From Flavobacteriales bacterium (lineage in GTDB: Bacteria > Bacteroidota > Bacteroidia > Flavobacteriales > UBA7312): 35,730 nt of DNA. The stretch spans positions 3,540-39,269 of the forward strand of contig PAYK01000010.1 of the NCBI GenBank assembly GCA_002714805.1. The letters are read 5' to 3'. The notes under the pieces were generated by a model. It saw nothing but the letters and a program-made list of their open reading frames with translations. It was not told where the DNA came from and ran no database searches. Position numbers and translations under genes: made by a program. Numbering within the stretch: position 1 is the first letter of the stretch; each line of letters starts with the position of its first letter. This document shows, in pieces, positions 15,674 through 23,435 of the stretch.

Positions 15674-16765
15674 ATGAAAAAGAAACCATCTATTATCACC
15701 AAAAAATCAATAACATTTTTAGAGAAATACTTAAATAATGCCTCGCCAACTGGATTTGAAAGTGAAGGACAAAAGTTATGGTTAAATTACATTAAACCAT
15801 ACATCGATGATTATTTTATTGATACTTATGGAACAGTTGTTGGCGTTATAAATCCAAAAGCAAAATACAAAGTTGTAATCGAGGCTCATGCTGATGAGAT
15901 ATCTTGGTTTGTTCACTATATAACTAAAGATGGTTTTATTTATTTAAAAAGAAATGGTGGTAGTGACCATCAAATTGCTCCTTCCAAAAGAGTAAATATT
16001 CACACAAATCAAGGGGTTGTTGATGCAATATTTGGCTGGCCTGCTATTCATACTAGACATGGAAAGGATGAAAAAGCTCCTAAACTAGATAATATTTTTT
16101 TAGATTGTGGGTGTAAATCAAAAGAAGAAGTTGAAAAACTTGGTGTTCATGTGGGCTGTGTGGTAACATATAAAGACGAATTTATGTTACTTAATGATAC
16201 ATTTTATGTTGGAAGGGCATTAGATAATAGAATTGGTGGATTTATAATTGCTGAAGTAGCAAGACTAATTAAAAAGAATAAAATTAAATTACCATTTGGT
16301 CTGTATATAACAAATTCTGTACAGGAAGAGGTTGGATTAAGAGGAGCACAAATGATTACAGAAAGAATACGACCTGATGTAGCTATTGTAACAGACGTTT
16401 GCCATGACACACAAACACCAATGATAAATAAAATTAAGCAAGGTGATTTATTCTGCGGAAAAGGCCCTGTATTAACGTATGGCCCTGCCGTTCAAAACAA
16501 CCTATTGAAATTGATTATTGACACTGCTAATCAAAATAAAATTCCTTTTCAAAGAGCAGCAGCATCTAGAGCAACAGGTACAGATACTGATGCATTTGCA
16601 TACTCAATAGGAGGAGTTGCCTCTGCGTTAATCTCTCTTCCTCTAAGATATATGCATACTACTGTTGAAAGTGTTCATAAAGAAGATGTTGAGAATGTTA
16701 TAAAATTAATTTATAATTCACTGATTAAAATAGAAGATAGACACGACTTTCGCTACATTAAATAA
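15674..16765 (+). CDS. M42-family glutamyl aminopeptidase-like metallopeptidase
   Basis: A 363-residue member of peptidase family M42, dinuclear-metal aminopeptidases that form large tetrahedral assemblies and clear short peptides. Metal and catalytic residues are in place: H72 with D74 in AHADEI, D184 in GRALDNRIGG, the E218-E219 pair in QEEVGLRGA, D241 in TDVCHD and H328 in RYMHTT. There is no signal peptide, so it acts in the cytoplasm. The family has sometimes been labelled endoglucanase, which is unlikely here given the full peptidase site. It is followed after four bases by ilvE, linking peptide breakdown to amino-acid transamination. The substrate residue preference cannot be read. Confidence 0.92.
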   Translation: MKKKPSIITKKSITFLEKYLNNASPTGFESEGQKLWLNYIKPYIDDYFIDTYGTVVGVINPKAKYKVVIEAHADEISWFVHYITKDGFIYLKRNGGSDHQIAPSKRVNIHTNQGVVDAIFGWPAIHTRHGKDEKAPKLDNIFLDCGCKSKEEVEKLGVHVGCVVTYKDEFMLLNDTFYVGRALDNRIGGFIIAEVARLIKKNKIKLPFGLYITNSVQEEVGLRGAQMITERIRPDVAIVTDVCHDTQTPMINKIKQGDLFCGKGPVLTYGPAVQNNLLKLIIDTANQNKIPFQRAAASRATGTDTDAFAYSIGGVASALISLPLRYMHTTVESVHKEDVENVIKLIYNSLIKIEDRHDFRYIK

Positions 16766-16769
16766 AAAT

Positions 16770-17816
16770 ATGATTATTACTAAAAGAGTACATTCTAAAA
16801 TAAAAGAAATTGACTTTGAAAATCTATCTTTCGGTAAATATTTTAGTGATCATATGTTTATTATGTCATATAAAAATAATAAATGGTTAGAACCTAAAAT
16901 TATTCCATACGGGCCATTAAATTTAAATCCAGGCACTCATATTTTTCATTATGGGCAAGCAATTTTTGAGGGCATGAAGGCATTTAAAAATGATTTAGGG
17001 GAAATTCGTTTATTCAGACCAATCGAAAATCTTAAAAGATTTAATAAATCAGCTAAAAGATTATGTATGCCTGAAATTGATAAATCAACATTTTTGCTAG
17101 GTTTAAAAAAATTAATAGAAATTGATAGTAAATGGATTCCTAAATCCAATACAAAATCATTATACATTCGGCCATTTATGATTGCAGATAGCGAATATAT
17201 TCGAGCTACTCCAGCAAATGAATTTAAATTTATGATTATTACATCGCCTACCTCATCTTATTATGCGGGTGAAACAAACTTAAAAATTGAACAGAAATAT
17301 GTAAGATCAGTTGTTGGTGGAACAGGATTTACAAAAGCTGCAGGAAACTACGCAGCAGCCTTTGCTCCAACAAGAAAAGCACAAGATGAGGGTTTCACAC
17401 AAATTATATGGACAGATGCTATCAATCATAAATATATTGAAGAATGTGGAACTATGAATATTATGTTTAGAATAGATGATAAGTTAATAACTCCTCAATT
17501 AAGTGAAAGTATACTTGACGGTATTACAAGAGATAGCATCATAACACTTGCAAAACAAAATAACATAGAAGTTGAAGAGAGAAAAATTTCTGTAAATGAA
17601 ATACTTGATCACTATAGATCCGGAAGTTTAAAAGAAGCATTTGGAGTTGGCACAGCTGTTACATTAAAGCCGATTAACTCAATAACTTTTAATGATATAA
17701 CTATGAAAATTAAAAAAACAAATCAAAATTCATACTCTTCAATACTAAAAAATGAATTGCAAGGGATTCAATACGGACAAATTAAAGATATTAATGGCTG
17801 GACAATCAGGATTTAA
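16770..17816 (+). CDS. ilvE: Branched-chain amino acid aminotransferase
   Basis: A 348-residue fold-type IV PLP enzyme that interconverts leucine, isoleucine and valine with their 2-oxo acids. The GQAIFEGMKAF motif (62-72), YIRPF at 132-136, the PLP lysine K189 in TGFTKAAGNYAAAF and the EECGTMNIMF segment identify BCAT of the long, eukaryote-like class II type. The gene directly follows the M42 peptidase and probably shares its promoter. The final 11 bp overlap the convergent GNAT gene. Its products feed branched acyl-CoA metabolism, to which the nearby icmF (isobutyryl-CoA mutase) also belongs, though the two genes are not in one operon. Confidence 0.95.
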   Translation: MIITKRVHSKIKEIDFENLSFGKYFSDHMFIMSYKNNKWLEPKIIPYGPLNLNPGTHIFHYGQAIFEGMKAFKNDLGEIRLFRPIENLKRFNKSAKRLCMPEIDKSTFLLGLKKLIEIDSKWIPKSNTKSLYIRPFMIADSEYIRATPANEFKFMIITSPTSSYYAGETNLKIEQKYVRSVVGGTGFTKAAGNYAAAFAPTRKAQDEGFTQIIWTDAINHKYIEECGTMNIMFRIDDKLITPQLSESILDGITRDSIITLAKQNNIEVEERKISVNEILDHYRSGSLKEAFGVGTAVTLKPINSITFNDITMKIKKTNQNSYSSILKNELQGIQYGQIKDINGWTIRI

Positions 17817-18231
17817 AGGTCATTAAGCAATGATCTATGCCAGCTTCTTTAAAAATATTTCCTTCCTTTTTAAAACCTAATTTTTCATAAAATTCAATAG
17901 ATTTTAACTGAGAATGAAGATATATCAAATTTTTAAAAGGTAATACGTCTTTCAAAACTTCTTTAACAAGTCGTTTACCAATACCATCCCCTCTGAAATT
18001 GAAAAGTACTGCAAAACGTTCAAGCTTAATGCCTTTTTTTGTTTTTCTCCAACGAGCAACTCCACAAAAAATATTATTTTTTTTTAATAAATAGTGTTTT
18101 GAATAGGGTTCATATTTATCATATTCATCAGAAATATTAACCCCTTGTTCAACAACGAATACATCATTTCTGATTTGACGAACATAATCAAACATATCGT
18201 CATCAAAACTCAATCTATAAACTTTTAACAT
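17806..18231 (-). CDS. GNAT-family N-acetyltransferase
   Basis: A 141-residue acyltransferase of the GCN5 family. The acetyl-CoA pyrophosphate loop is FRGDGIGKRLVKEV (R/Q-x-x-G-x-G form), preceded by the beta strand KLERFAVL and followed by the late LHSQLKSIEFYEKLGFKKEG strand-helix. The opening, with IRNDVFVVEQGV and DEYDKYE, is typical of the ElaA/YjcF-like subgroup. It starts within the last 17 bp of the upstream MazG-like gene and ends 11 bp inside ilvE. The substrate is unknown. Confidence 0.85.
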   Translation of the reverse strand: MLKVYRLSFDDDMFDYVRQIRNDVFVVEQGVNISDEYDKYEPYSKHYLLKKNNIFCGVARWRKTKKGIKLERFAVLFNFRGDGIGKRLVKEVLKDVLPFKNLIYLHSQLKSIEFYEKLGFKKEGNIFKEAGIDHCLMTFKS

Positions 18232-18616
18232 GCTTAAGTAAAATGCTTTTTATGTCCGGCTTAAAGTAATTATCTCCCTTCATTACTTTACCATCATCTC
18301 TAAATATTGGCTTATTATTTTTGTCAAGTTTTGACATATTACTTTTTTGAATCTCGTCAAAAATCTCACCAATTACATCTTGCATGCCATGTTTTAAAAC
18401 TGTTCCACACCAAATATACAACATATCACCTAATGCATCTGCGATTTCAACTAAATCACCATTTTTACAAGCATCAAGATATTCCTGATTTTCTTCATGC
18501 ATCAAACGGTGCCTCAAAAGAAAAATTGATTCATCAATAACAGCTTTTGGTTTTTCTTCATTTCCAATTAAAAAAACCTCGTGAAATTGTTTTACTTTAT
18601 TTATTTTGTCAATCAT
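18215..18616 (-). CDS. MazG-like nucleoside triphosphate pyrophosphohydrolase
   Basis: A 133-residue all-alpha NTP pyrophosphatase. The signature is HEENQEYLDA with acidic residues near 36-40, followed by VEIADALGDMLYIWCGT, the E/D pair that completes the Mg2+ site in MazG, HisE and dUTPase-like families. The DDGKVMKGDNYFKPDI tail is common in the phosphoribosyl-ATP-pyrophosphohydrolase-like subgroup found as free-standing proteins in bacteria and phages. It is probably a nucleotide-pool cleaning enzyme. It overlaps the following GNAT gene by 17 bp, so the two are likely co-translated. The nucleotide specificity is unknown. Confidence 0.82.
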   Translation of the reverse strand: MIDKINKVKQFHEVFLIGNEEKPKAVIDESIFLLRHRLMHEENQEYLDACKNGDLVEIADALGDMLYIWCGTVLKHGMQDVIGEIFDEIQKSNMSKLDKNNKPIFRDDGKVMKGDNYFKPDIKSILLKHVKSL

Positions 18617-18655
18617 ATTATTTATTATTTCAGTAAATCTTTTTCCAAAATAAGT

Positions 18656-18663
18656 TAATTTTG
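18656..18663 (+). promoter_or_regulatory. -7 promoter element for the 63-residue membrane protein gene
   Basis: TAATTTTG matches TAnnTTTG and would start a transcript near 18667, leaving a leader of about 65 nt. That leader contains a 16-codon reading frame (18683-18733) whose stop overlaps the main start. Confidence 0.4.
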
Positions 18664-18682
18664 TTAGATCAATCTAAGAAAT

Positions 18683-18733
18683 ATGAATAAAAATATTATT
18701 CAAGTAATTATTTTAAGAAATTTTAATTTATAA
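18683..18733 (+). CDS. Possible 16-residue leader peptide
   Basis: A tiny frame, MNKNIIQVIILRNFNL, starts at an ATG and ends in a TAA that overlaps the ATG of the next gene by one base (TAATG). The arrangement would allow termination-reinitiation coupling. There is no run of a single amino acid to suggest attenuation. It may be chance, as frames this short are common. Confidence 0.25.
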   Translation: MNKNIIQVIILRNFNL

Positions 18734-18924
18734 TGGAAAATATAACAAAAGGTCATTGGATTTTTGGATTTATTTTTGCATTTTCATTCATATGTTATCT
18801 TATATGGTCGTATCGTAAAGAATTAAAAATTCATAAAATACACTATAGAGGAAGCTCATTGTTTATTCTATCGGTAATAGTGATAGCTTTTGTAATCTAC
18901 GTTTTTAGAGGCTATATGAAATAA
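18733..18924 (+). CDS. Small two-helix membrane protein, 63 residues
   Basis: The product starts MENITKGHWIF, then has a hydrophobic helix (FGFIFAFSFICYLIWSY), a basic loop RKELKIHKIHYRG and a second helix (SLFILSVIVIAFVIYVF), ending RGYMK. The positive loop places both ends on the outside or periplasmic face by the positive-inside rule. Similar short proteins are familiar as conserved hypotheticals in flavobacteria, but I know no function. It diverges from the MazG-like gene and is followed after 39 bp by the SRPBCC-GyrI gene, which has its own promoter element. Confidence 0.75.
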   Translation: MENITKGHWIFGFIFAFSFICYLIWSYRKELKIHKIHYRGSSLFILSVIVIAFVIYVFRGYMK

Positions 18925-18949
18925 ATTTTATATTTAAATTATCCATAAA

Positions 18950-18957
18950 TAAATTTG
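18950..18957 (+). promoter_or_regulatory. -7 promoter element directly before the SRPBCC-GyrI gene
   Basis: TAAATTTG, a full consensus match, ends only six nucleotides before the ATG at 18964. A transcript starting the usual 4-7 nt downstream would have almost no leader. This argues that an upstream in-frame TTG at 18955, inside the element, is not the start codon. Confidence 0.55.
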
Positions 18958-18963
18958 CTGCAA

Positions 18964-19971
18964 ATGAAGTTTCTCAAAATAATTCTGTACACCTTATTAG
19001 GAATAATGTTCATTTATCTTATTTCAAATCTATTCTTTAGTGAGAAATTTAAAGTGTCTACAAGTATTGAGATCGATAGTAGCCCTTACATCATATTCGA
19101 CCAAATTAACAACTTTGAAAATTGGGAAAATTGGGACCCTTGGATAGAAACCGATACAACAATAAAAATGAGTATATCTGATATTACTTATGGTGTTGGT
19201 GCTTACAGAATTTGGAATAGTAAAAATTCTGGTAATGGCAAAATGGAGATTACAGACAATGAGTACATTAAACAAATTGATTTCAAAATTACAATAGAAA
19301 ATAATAGTCCATTTATGGCAACATTTTATTTGGAATCTATTGATAATAAGGTTAAGGTAAGTTGGGAAAATAGTGGTAAATTACCTTTTTTGGCACGTAT
19401 CTTTGGACCCGTCATTAGAAAAATGATGAAAGGTGACCATAAAAAAGGTCTTAATAACCTTAAAAATTATTGTGAAACTATCCTGTCAAAAAGTAGTGAG
19501 GTAAAGATACAAGAATGGGATTCCCAAAAAATCATTGCAATTGTCGATACATGTTCTAGCTCAAATATTAGTCAATCATTAAGTGAAATATATAGTAAAA
19601 CTTTTGATTATTTAACCACTAATGATATAACAGCTCTTGAACAACCCTTTGTGCAATATCTTTCATTTCCGCAAAAACCAGGAGACAATGACTGGGTTAT
19701 ATTAAGAGCAGGAGCTTTCCTAAAAAATAACATCAAAGACTCCTTAATAAATGGAATGAGCTTTTATCAAACATTACCTAAACTAACAGCACAAGCTACT
19801 CATTTTGGAGACTATCGAACAATTTTTGATACGCATCAAAAAATTAAAGACTACTGTCAAGAAAATAATTATTCAACTATTGCTAGTCCATATGAAATCT
19901 ATATTACTGACCCAAGCCAAACACCTAATCCAAATGAATGGCAAACACTAGTCATCTATGAAATAGAATGA
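18964..19971 (+). CDS. Membrane-anchored SRPBCC (polyketide cyclase-like) + GyrI-like fusion protein
   Basis: A 335-residue protein from the ATG at 18964. A single N-terminal membrane helix (ILYTLLGIMFIYLISNLFF) is followed by an SRPBCC ligand-binding domain at roughly residues 30-165, seen in VSTSIEIDSSPYIIFDQINNF and ENWENWDPW. From about residue 180 to the end lies a GyrI/SOUL-type small-molecule-binding domain (IVDTCSSSNISQSLSEIYS, then ATHFGDYRTIFDTHQKI and PYEIYITDP). Both domain types bind hydrophobic ligands. The combination is a recurring family in Bacteroidota but its function is not known to me; ligand sensing or transport at the inner membrane is a guess. It converges on icmF with a 37-bp gap. 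Confidence 0.8.
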   Translation: MKFLKIILYTLLGIMFIYLISNLFFSEKFKVSTSIEIDSSPYIIFDQINNFENWENWDPWIETDTTIKMSISDITYGVGAYRIWNSKNSGNGKMEITDNEYIKQIDFKITIENNSPFMATFYLESIDNKVKVSWENSGKLPFLARIFGPVIRKMMKGDHKKGLNNLKNYCETILSKSSEVKIQEWDSQKIIAIVDTCSSSNISQSLSEIYSKTFDYLTTNDITALEQPFVQYLSFPQKPGDNDWVILRAGAFLKNNIKDSLINGMSFYQTLPKLTAQATHFGDYRTIFDTHQKIKDYCQENNYSTIASPYEIYITDPSQTPNPNEWQTLVIYEIE

Positions 19972-20008
19972 TTTGAATTTTATAGAGGTTCAATAACAGT
20001 ATAAATAA

Positions 20009-23000
20009 CTACATATTTCTTCTATACTGACCACCTACTTCAAATAGAGCAGTCGTTATTTGCCCTAGTGAACAAATTTTTGCTGCCTCCATCATTGCTT
20101 CAAAAATATTTTGATTTTGTAAAGCTGAATGTTTCAGACTCTCTATCTGATTTTTAGAATCTGATGAATTGTTTACTATTAATTGCTGAAGCATTTTTAT
20201 CTGATATTCCTTTTCTTCTTGTGTAGCTCTAATTACTTCAGAAGGGATAATAGTTGGAGAGCCTTTAGAATTCAAAAAGGTATTCACTCCAATGATTGGG
20301 AATTCACCAGTATGCTTGAGCATTTCATAATGCATAGACTCTTCTTGAATCTTTGAGCGTTGATACATAGTTTCCATCGCGCCAAGTACACCACCCCTCT
20401 CTGTAATCCTTTCAAATTCAAGCAATACGGCTTCTTCAACTAAATCAGTTAGCTCCTCAATAATGAAAGAACCTTGCAAAGGATTTTCATTTTTAGCTAA
20501 ACCTAACTCTTTGTTAATTATTAGCTGAATTGCCATGGCTCGTCTTACAGAGTCTTCTGTGGGTGTAGTTATAGCCTCATCATAAGCGTTAGTGTGTAGA
20601 GAATTACAATTATCATAAATAGCGTATAGAGCTTGAAGGGTTGTTCTAATATCATTAAAATCAATCTCCTGAGCGTGTAAAGAACGACCAGAAGTTTGAA
20701 TATGATACTTTAACATTTGTGCACGTTCATTAGCTGCATAACGTTGCTTCATAGCCTTAGCCCAAATACGTCTGGCTACACGCCCAATAACAGCATATTC
20801 AGGGTCAATACCGTTTGAGAAAAAGAAGGATAAGTTTGGACCAAACTTATTAATATCCATACCGCGACTCAAATAGTATTCCACATATGTAAAGCCATTA
20901 GCTAGTGTAAAGGCTAGTTGGGAAATTGGATTTGCACCAGCCTCTGCAATATGATAACCCGAAATAGATACTGAATAGAAGTTTCTTACCTCTTTATCTA
21001 TAAAATATTGTTGAACATCACCCATCATTCTAAGGGCAAATTCAGTGGAAAAAATACAGGTGTTTTGTGCTTGATCTTCTTTTAGAATATCGGCTTTAAC
21101 AGTTCCTCTTACAACTTTTAATGTATCGCACTTAATTTTGTTATATACATCTGTTGGTAAAACTTGATTGCCAGTAACTCCTAACAACATCAAACCAAGT
21201 CCATCATTACCCTCTGGCAATTCTCCTTGATAAGATGGACGTTCCTTGCCTTTATAGATAATATCTATTTTTTTCTGAACTTCTTTTTCTAGCTGATTTT
21301 CTTTAATATATAATTCGCATTGTTGATCCACAGCAGCATTCATAAAGAAAGCTAATAACATAGGGGCAGGGCCATTAATAGTCATAGATACAGATGTGGA
21401 TGAGGAGCATAGATTAAACCCTGAATAAAGCTTTTTAGCATCGTCTAGACAACAGATGGAAACTCCTGCATTACCTATTTTTCCATAAATATCAGGTCTA
21501 TAATCTGGGTCATTTCCATAAAGCGTAACCGAATCGAAAGCTGTGGACAAACGCTTAGCAGGCATTCCTAAACTGACATAATGAAAACGCTTGTTAGTAC
21601 GTTCTGGACCACCCTCACCAGCAAACATTCTAGTAGGATCTTCTCCTTCTCTTTTAAAAGGAAATATACCAGAAGTATAAGGGAATTGGCCAGGCAAATT
21701 CTCTTGTAATTGCCAATGCAATAAATCACCCCAAGACGAATATTTTGGAAGAGATATTTTAGGAATCTGTGAGCCAGATAAAGATTCTGTAAAAGTTTGA
21801 ATAGATATTTCTTTCTTGCGGACTTTGTAAATAAATTTATTTTTTTTGTAAGCTTGTTTTATATCATTCCAACCCTCAATGAGTATCATATTCTTAGGGT
21901 CTAAATCTAGAAATCGTTCATTATAAATAGCTTTTAATTGTTTTTTTAATTGCTCCTTATCCTTAGATTTTGATTGTTCTACAGATTGTATTGAAGCATT
22001 AAGCACATATAACTCTTGAGCAACTATTTTCTGTTGTTCAGCCCAAGCATCATAAGCTCTATTAGTGTCTGCAATTTCAGCTAAATACCTATTTCTCTTA
22101 GGTGGTATTACAAATATCTTTTCAGACATCTCTTTACTTATTTCAAAAGATGAATCTAAAGAAGCACCGGTCTTTTCCACAACTTTATTTATAAGAGCTT
22201 TATAAAGAGAATTAGCGCCAGGGTCATTAAATTGAGATGCTATAGTTCCAAAAACTGGCATTTGATTAACATCAGCTTGAAATAAATTATGATTACGCTG
22301 ATATTGTTTTTTAACATCTCTCAATGCATCAAATGAACCCCTTTTATCAAATTTATTAATCGCTATAATGTCAGCAAAATCTAACATATCAATCTTTTCC
22401 AACTGAGTGGCAGCCCCATACTCTGGAGTCATAACGTATAATGAAGCGTCAGAATGTTCTAATATTTCGGTATCAGACTGTCCTATTCCTGAAGTTTCTA
22501 AAATAATCAAGTCATAATTTGCAGCTTTGAGAATGTCCAAAGCCTTATTGACATGTGCAGACAGTGCTAAATTGGCTTGTCTGGTCGCTAATGAACGCAT
22601 ATAAACACGTTCATTTTTAATGGCATTCATGCGAATTCTATCGCCTAAAAGTGCCCCACCTGTTTTACGTTTTGAAGGGTCAACAGAAATGATAGCTAGT
22701 CGTTTATCACTAAAGTCAATTAAAAAACGACGAACTAACTCATCTACTAGAGAGGACTTACCAGCCCCACCTGTTCCAGTAATTCCCAAAACCGGTGTTT
22801 TTGATTGGTCAGCTAACTTTTTGATAGCGTTTAATTCTTTTTCAGACTCTTTTGGAAAATTCTCAGCAGCAGAAATTAATCGTGCTATATTTTGAATATT
22901 GGATAAGTTATTGATACAATCTTGAACATCTTTACCCGTTGGAAAATCTGATTTTTGAACTAAATCATTGATCATCCCTTGCAAACCCATAGCTCTACCA

Positions 23001-23377
23001 TCATCGGGATGGTAAATACGGCTAATACCATAGTCTTGTAATTCTTTAATTTCTTCGGGAAGAATAGTTCCACCACCACCAGCAAATATACGTATGTGTC
23101 CTGACCCTTTTTCCTGAAGCAAATCATACATATACTTTAGGTACTCAATATGTCCGCCTTGGTATGAGGTCATTGCAATGGCATTGACATCTTCTTGAAT
23201 GGCACAATTGACCACTTCTTCTACAGAGCGATCATGCCCTAAATGAATAACTTCACAGCCGGTAGCTTGTATTATTCGACGCATAATGTTTATAGCTGCA
23301 TCATGACCATCAAAAAGACTAGCAGCCGTTACTATACGAATTTTGTATTTGGGTTGGTATGGGTTCGATTCTTGCAT
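20009..23377 (-). CDS. icmF: Fused isobutyryl-CoA mutase (IcmF)
   Basis: A 1122-residue fusion with three parts: an N-terminal B12-binding domain (1-140; [12 protein letters not shown] with H25 as the cobalt-binding base, in the modified DxHxxA form usual for IcmF), a MeaB-like G-protein chaperone (about 190-420; P-loop GTGGAGKSS at 201-209, INKFDKRG for G4), and a C-terminal mutase barrel from about residue 540. The barrel motif [18 protein letters not shown] has the phenylalanine expected for isobutyryl/n-butyryl-CoA or related branched substrates, in contrast to the tyrosine/arginine set of methylmalonyl-CoA mutase. It interconverts isobutyryl- and n-butyryl-CoA using adenosylcobalamin, tying valine-derived acyl groups to straight-chain fatty-acid metabolism. 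A -7 element is at 23398-23405. Confidence 0.93.
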   Translation of the reverse strand: MQESNPYQPKYKIRIVTAASLFDGHDAAINIMRRIIQATGCEVIHLGHDRSVEEVVNCAIQEDVNAIAMTSYQGGHIEYLKYMYDLLQEKGSGHIRIFAGGGGTILPEEIKELQDYGISRIYHPDDGRAMGLQGMINDLVQKSDFPTGKDVQDCINNLSNIQNIARLISAAENFPKESEKELNAIKKLADQSKTPVLGITGTGGAGKSSLVDELVRRFLIDFSDKRLAIISVDPSKRKTGGALLGDRIRMNAIKNERVYMRSLATRQANLALSAHVNKALDILKAANYDLIILETSGIGQSDTEILEHSDASLYVMTPEYGAATQLEKIDMLDFADIIAINKFDKRGSFDALRDVKKQYQRNHNLFQADVNQMPVFGTIASQFNDPGANSLYKALINKVVEKTGASLDSSFEISKEMSEKIFVIPPKRNRYLAEIADTNRAYDAWAEQQKIVAQELYVLNASIQSVEQSKSKDKEQLKKQLKAIYNERFLDLDPKNMILIEGWNDIKQAYKKNKFIYKVRKKEISIQTFTESLSGSQIPKISLPKYSSWGDLLHWQLQENLPGQFPYTSGIFPFKREGEDPTRMFAGEGGPERTNKRFHYVSLGMPAKRLSTAFDSVTLYGNDPDYRPDIYGKIGNAGVSICCLDDAKKLYSGFNLCSSSTSVSMTINGPAPMLLAFFMNAAVDQQCELYIKENQLEKEVQKKIDIIYKGKERPSYQGELPEGNDGLGLMLLGVTGNQVLPTDVYNKIKCDTLKVVRGTVKADILKEDQAQNTCIFSTEFALRMMGDVQQYFIDKEVRNFYSVSISGYHIAEAGANPISQLAFTLANGFTYVEYYLSRGMDINKFGPNLSFFFSNGIDPEYAVIGRVARRIWAKAMKQRYAANERAQMLKYHIQTSGRSLHAQEIDFNDIRTTLQALYAIYDNCNSLHTNAYDEAITTPTEDSVRRAMAIQLIINKELGLAKNENPLQGSFIIEELTDLVEEAVLLEFERITERGGVLGAMETMYQRSKIQEESMHYEMLKHTGEFPIIGVNTFLNSKGSPTIIPSEVIRATQEEKEYQIKMLQQLIVNNSSDSKNQIESLKHSALQNQNIFEAMMEAAKICSLGQITTALFEVGGQYRRNM

Positions 23378-23397
23378 TTTTAAATAAGTTGCGTATA

Positions 23398-23405
23398 CAA
23401 ATATA
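23398..23405 (-). promoter_or_regulatory. -7 promoter element for icmF
   Basis: The minus strand reads TATATTTG, a full TAnnTTTG match, ending 20 nt before the icmF ATG. The divergent hemG element at 23428-23435 lies 22 bp away, so the two promoters are packed almost back to back in a 55-bp gap. Confidence 0.55.
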
Positions 23406-23427
23406 TATTTTCAGTACTTATTTTGGC

Positions 23428-23435
23428 TAAATTTG
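23428..23435 (+). promoter_or_regulatory. -7 promoter element overlapping the apparent hemG start
   Basis: TAAATTTG is a full consensus match. Its last three bases are the TTG that would be the only standard start codon for hemG. If the element works, transcription starts near 23439, past that TTG. Confidence 0.5.

Noticed and set aside
17806-18616. GNAT + MazG-like pair as a toxin-antitoxin or phage-defence module
   Set aside because: A GNAT gene next to a small gene recalls TacA/TacT systems, but the partner is a clear NTP pyrophosphohydrolase, not a DNA-binding antitoxin, and the GNAT is of the ElaA/YjcF-like type.
22620-22895. 91-codon plus-strand frame within icmF
   Set aside because: Antisense to the P-loop region of icmF, which is fully conserved; the apparent protein is a shadow.
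23340-23380. GGGTTCGATTC, resembling a tRNA T-arm
   Set aside because: It is the icmF N-terminal coding region; no acceptor or anticodon stems can be formed around it.
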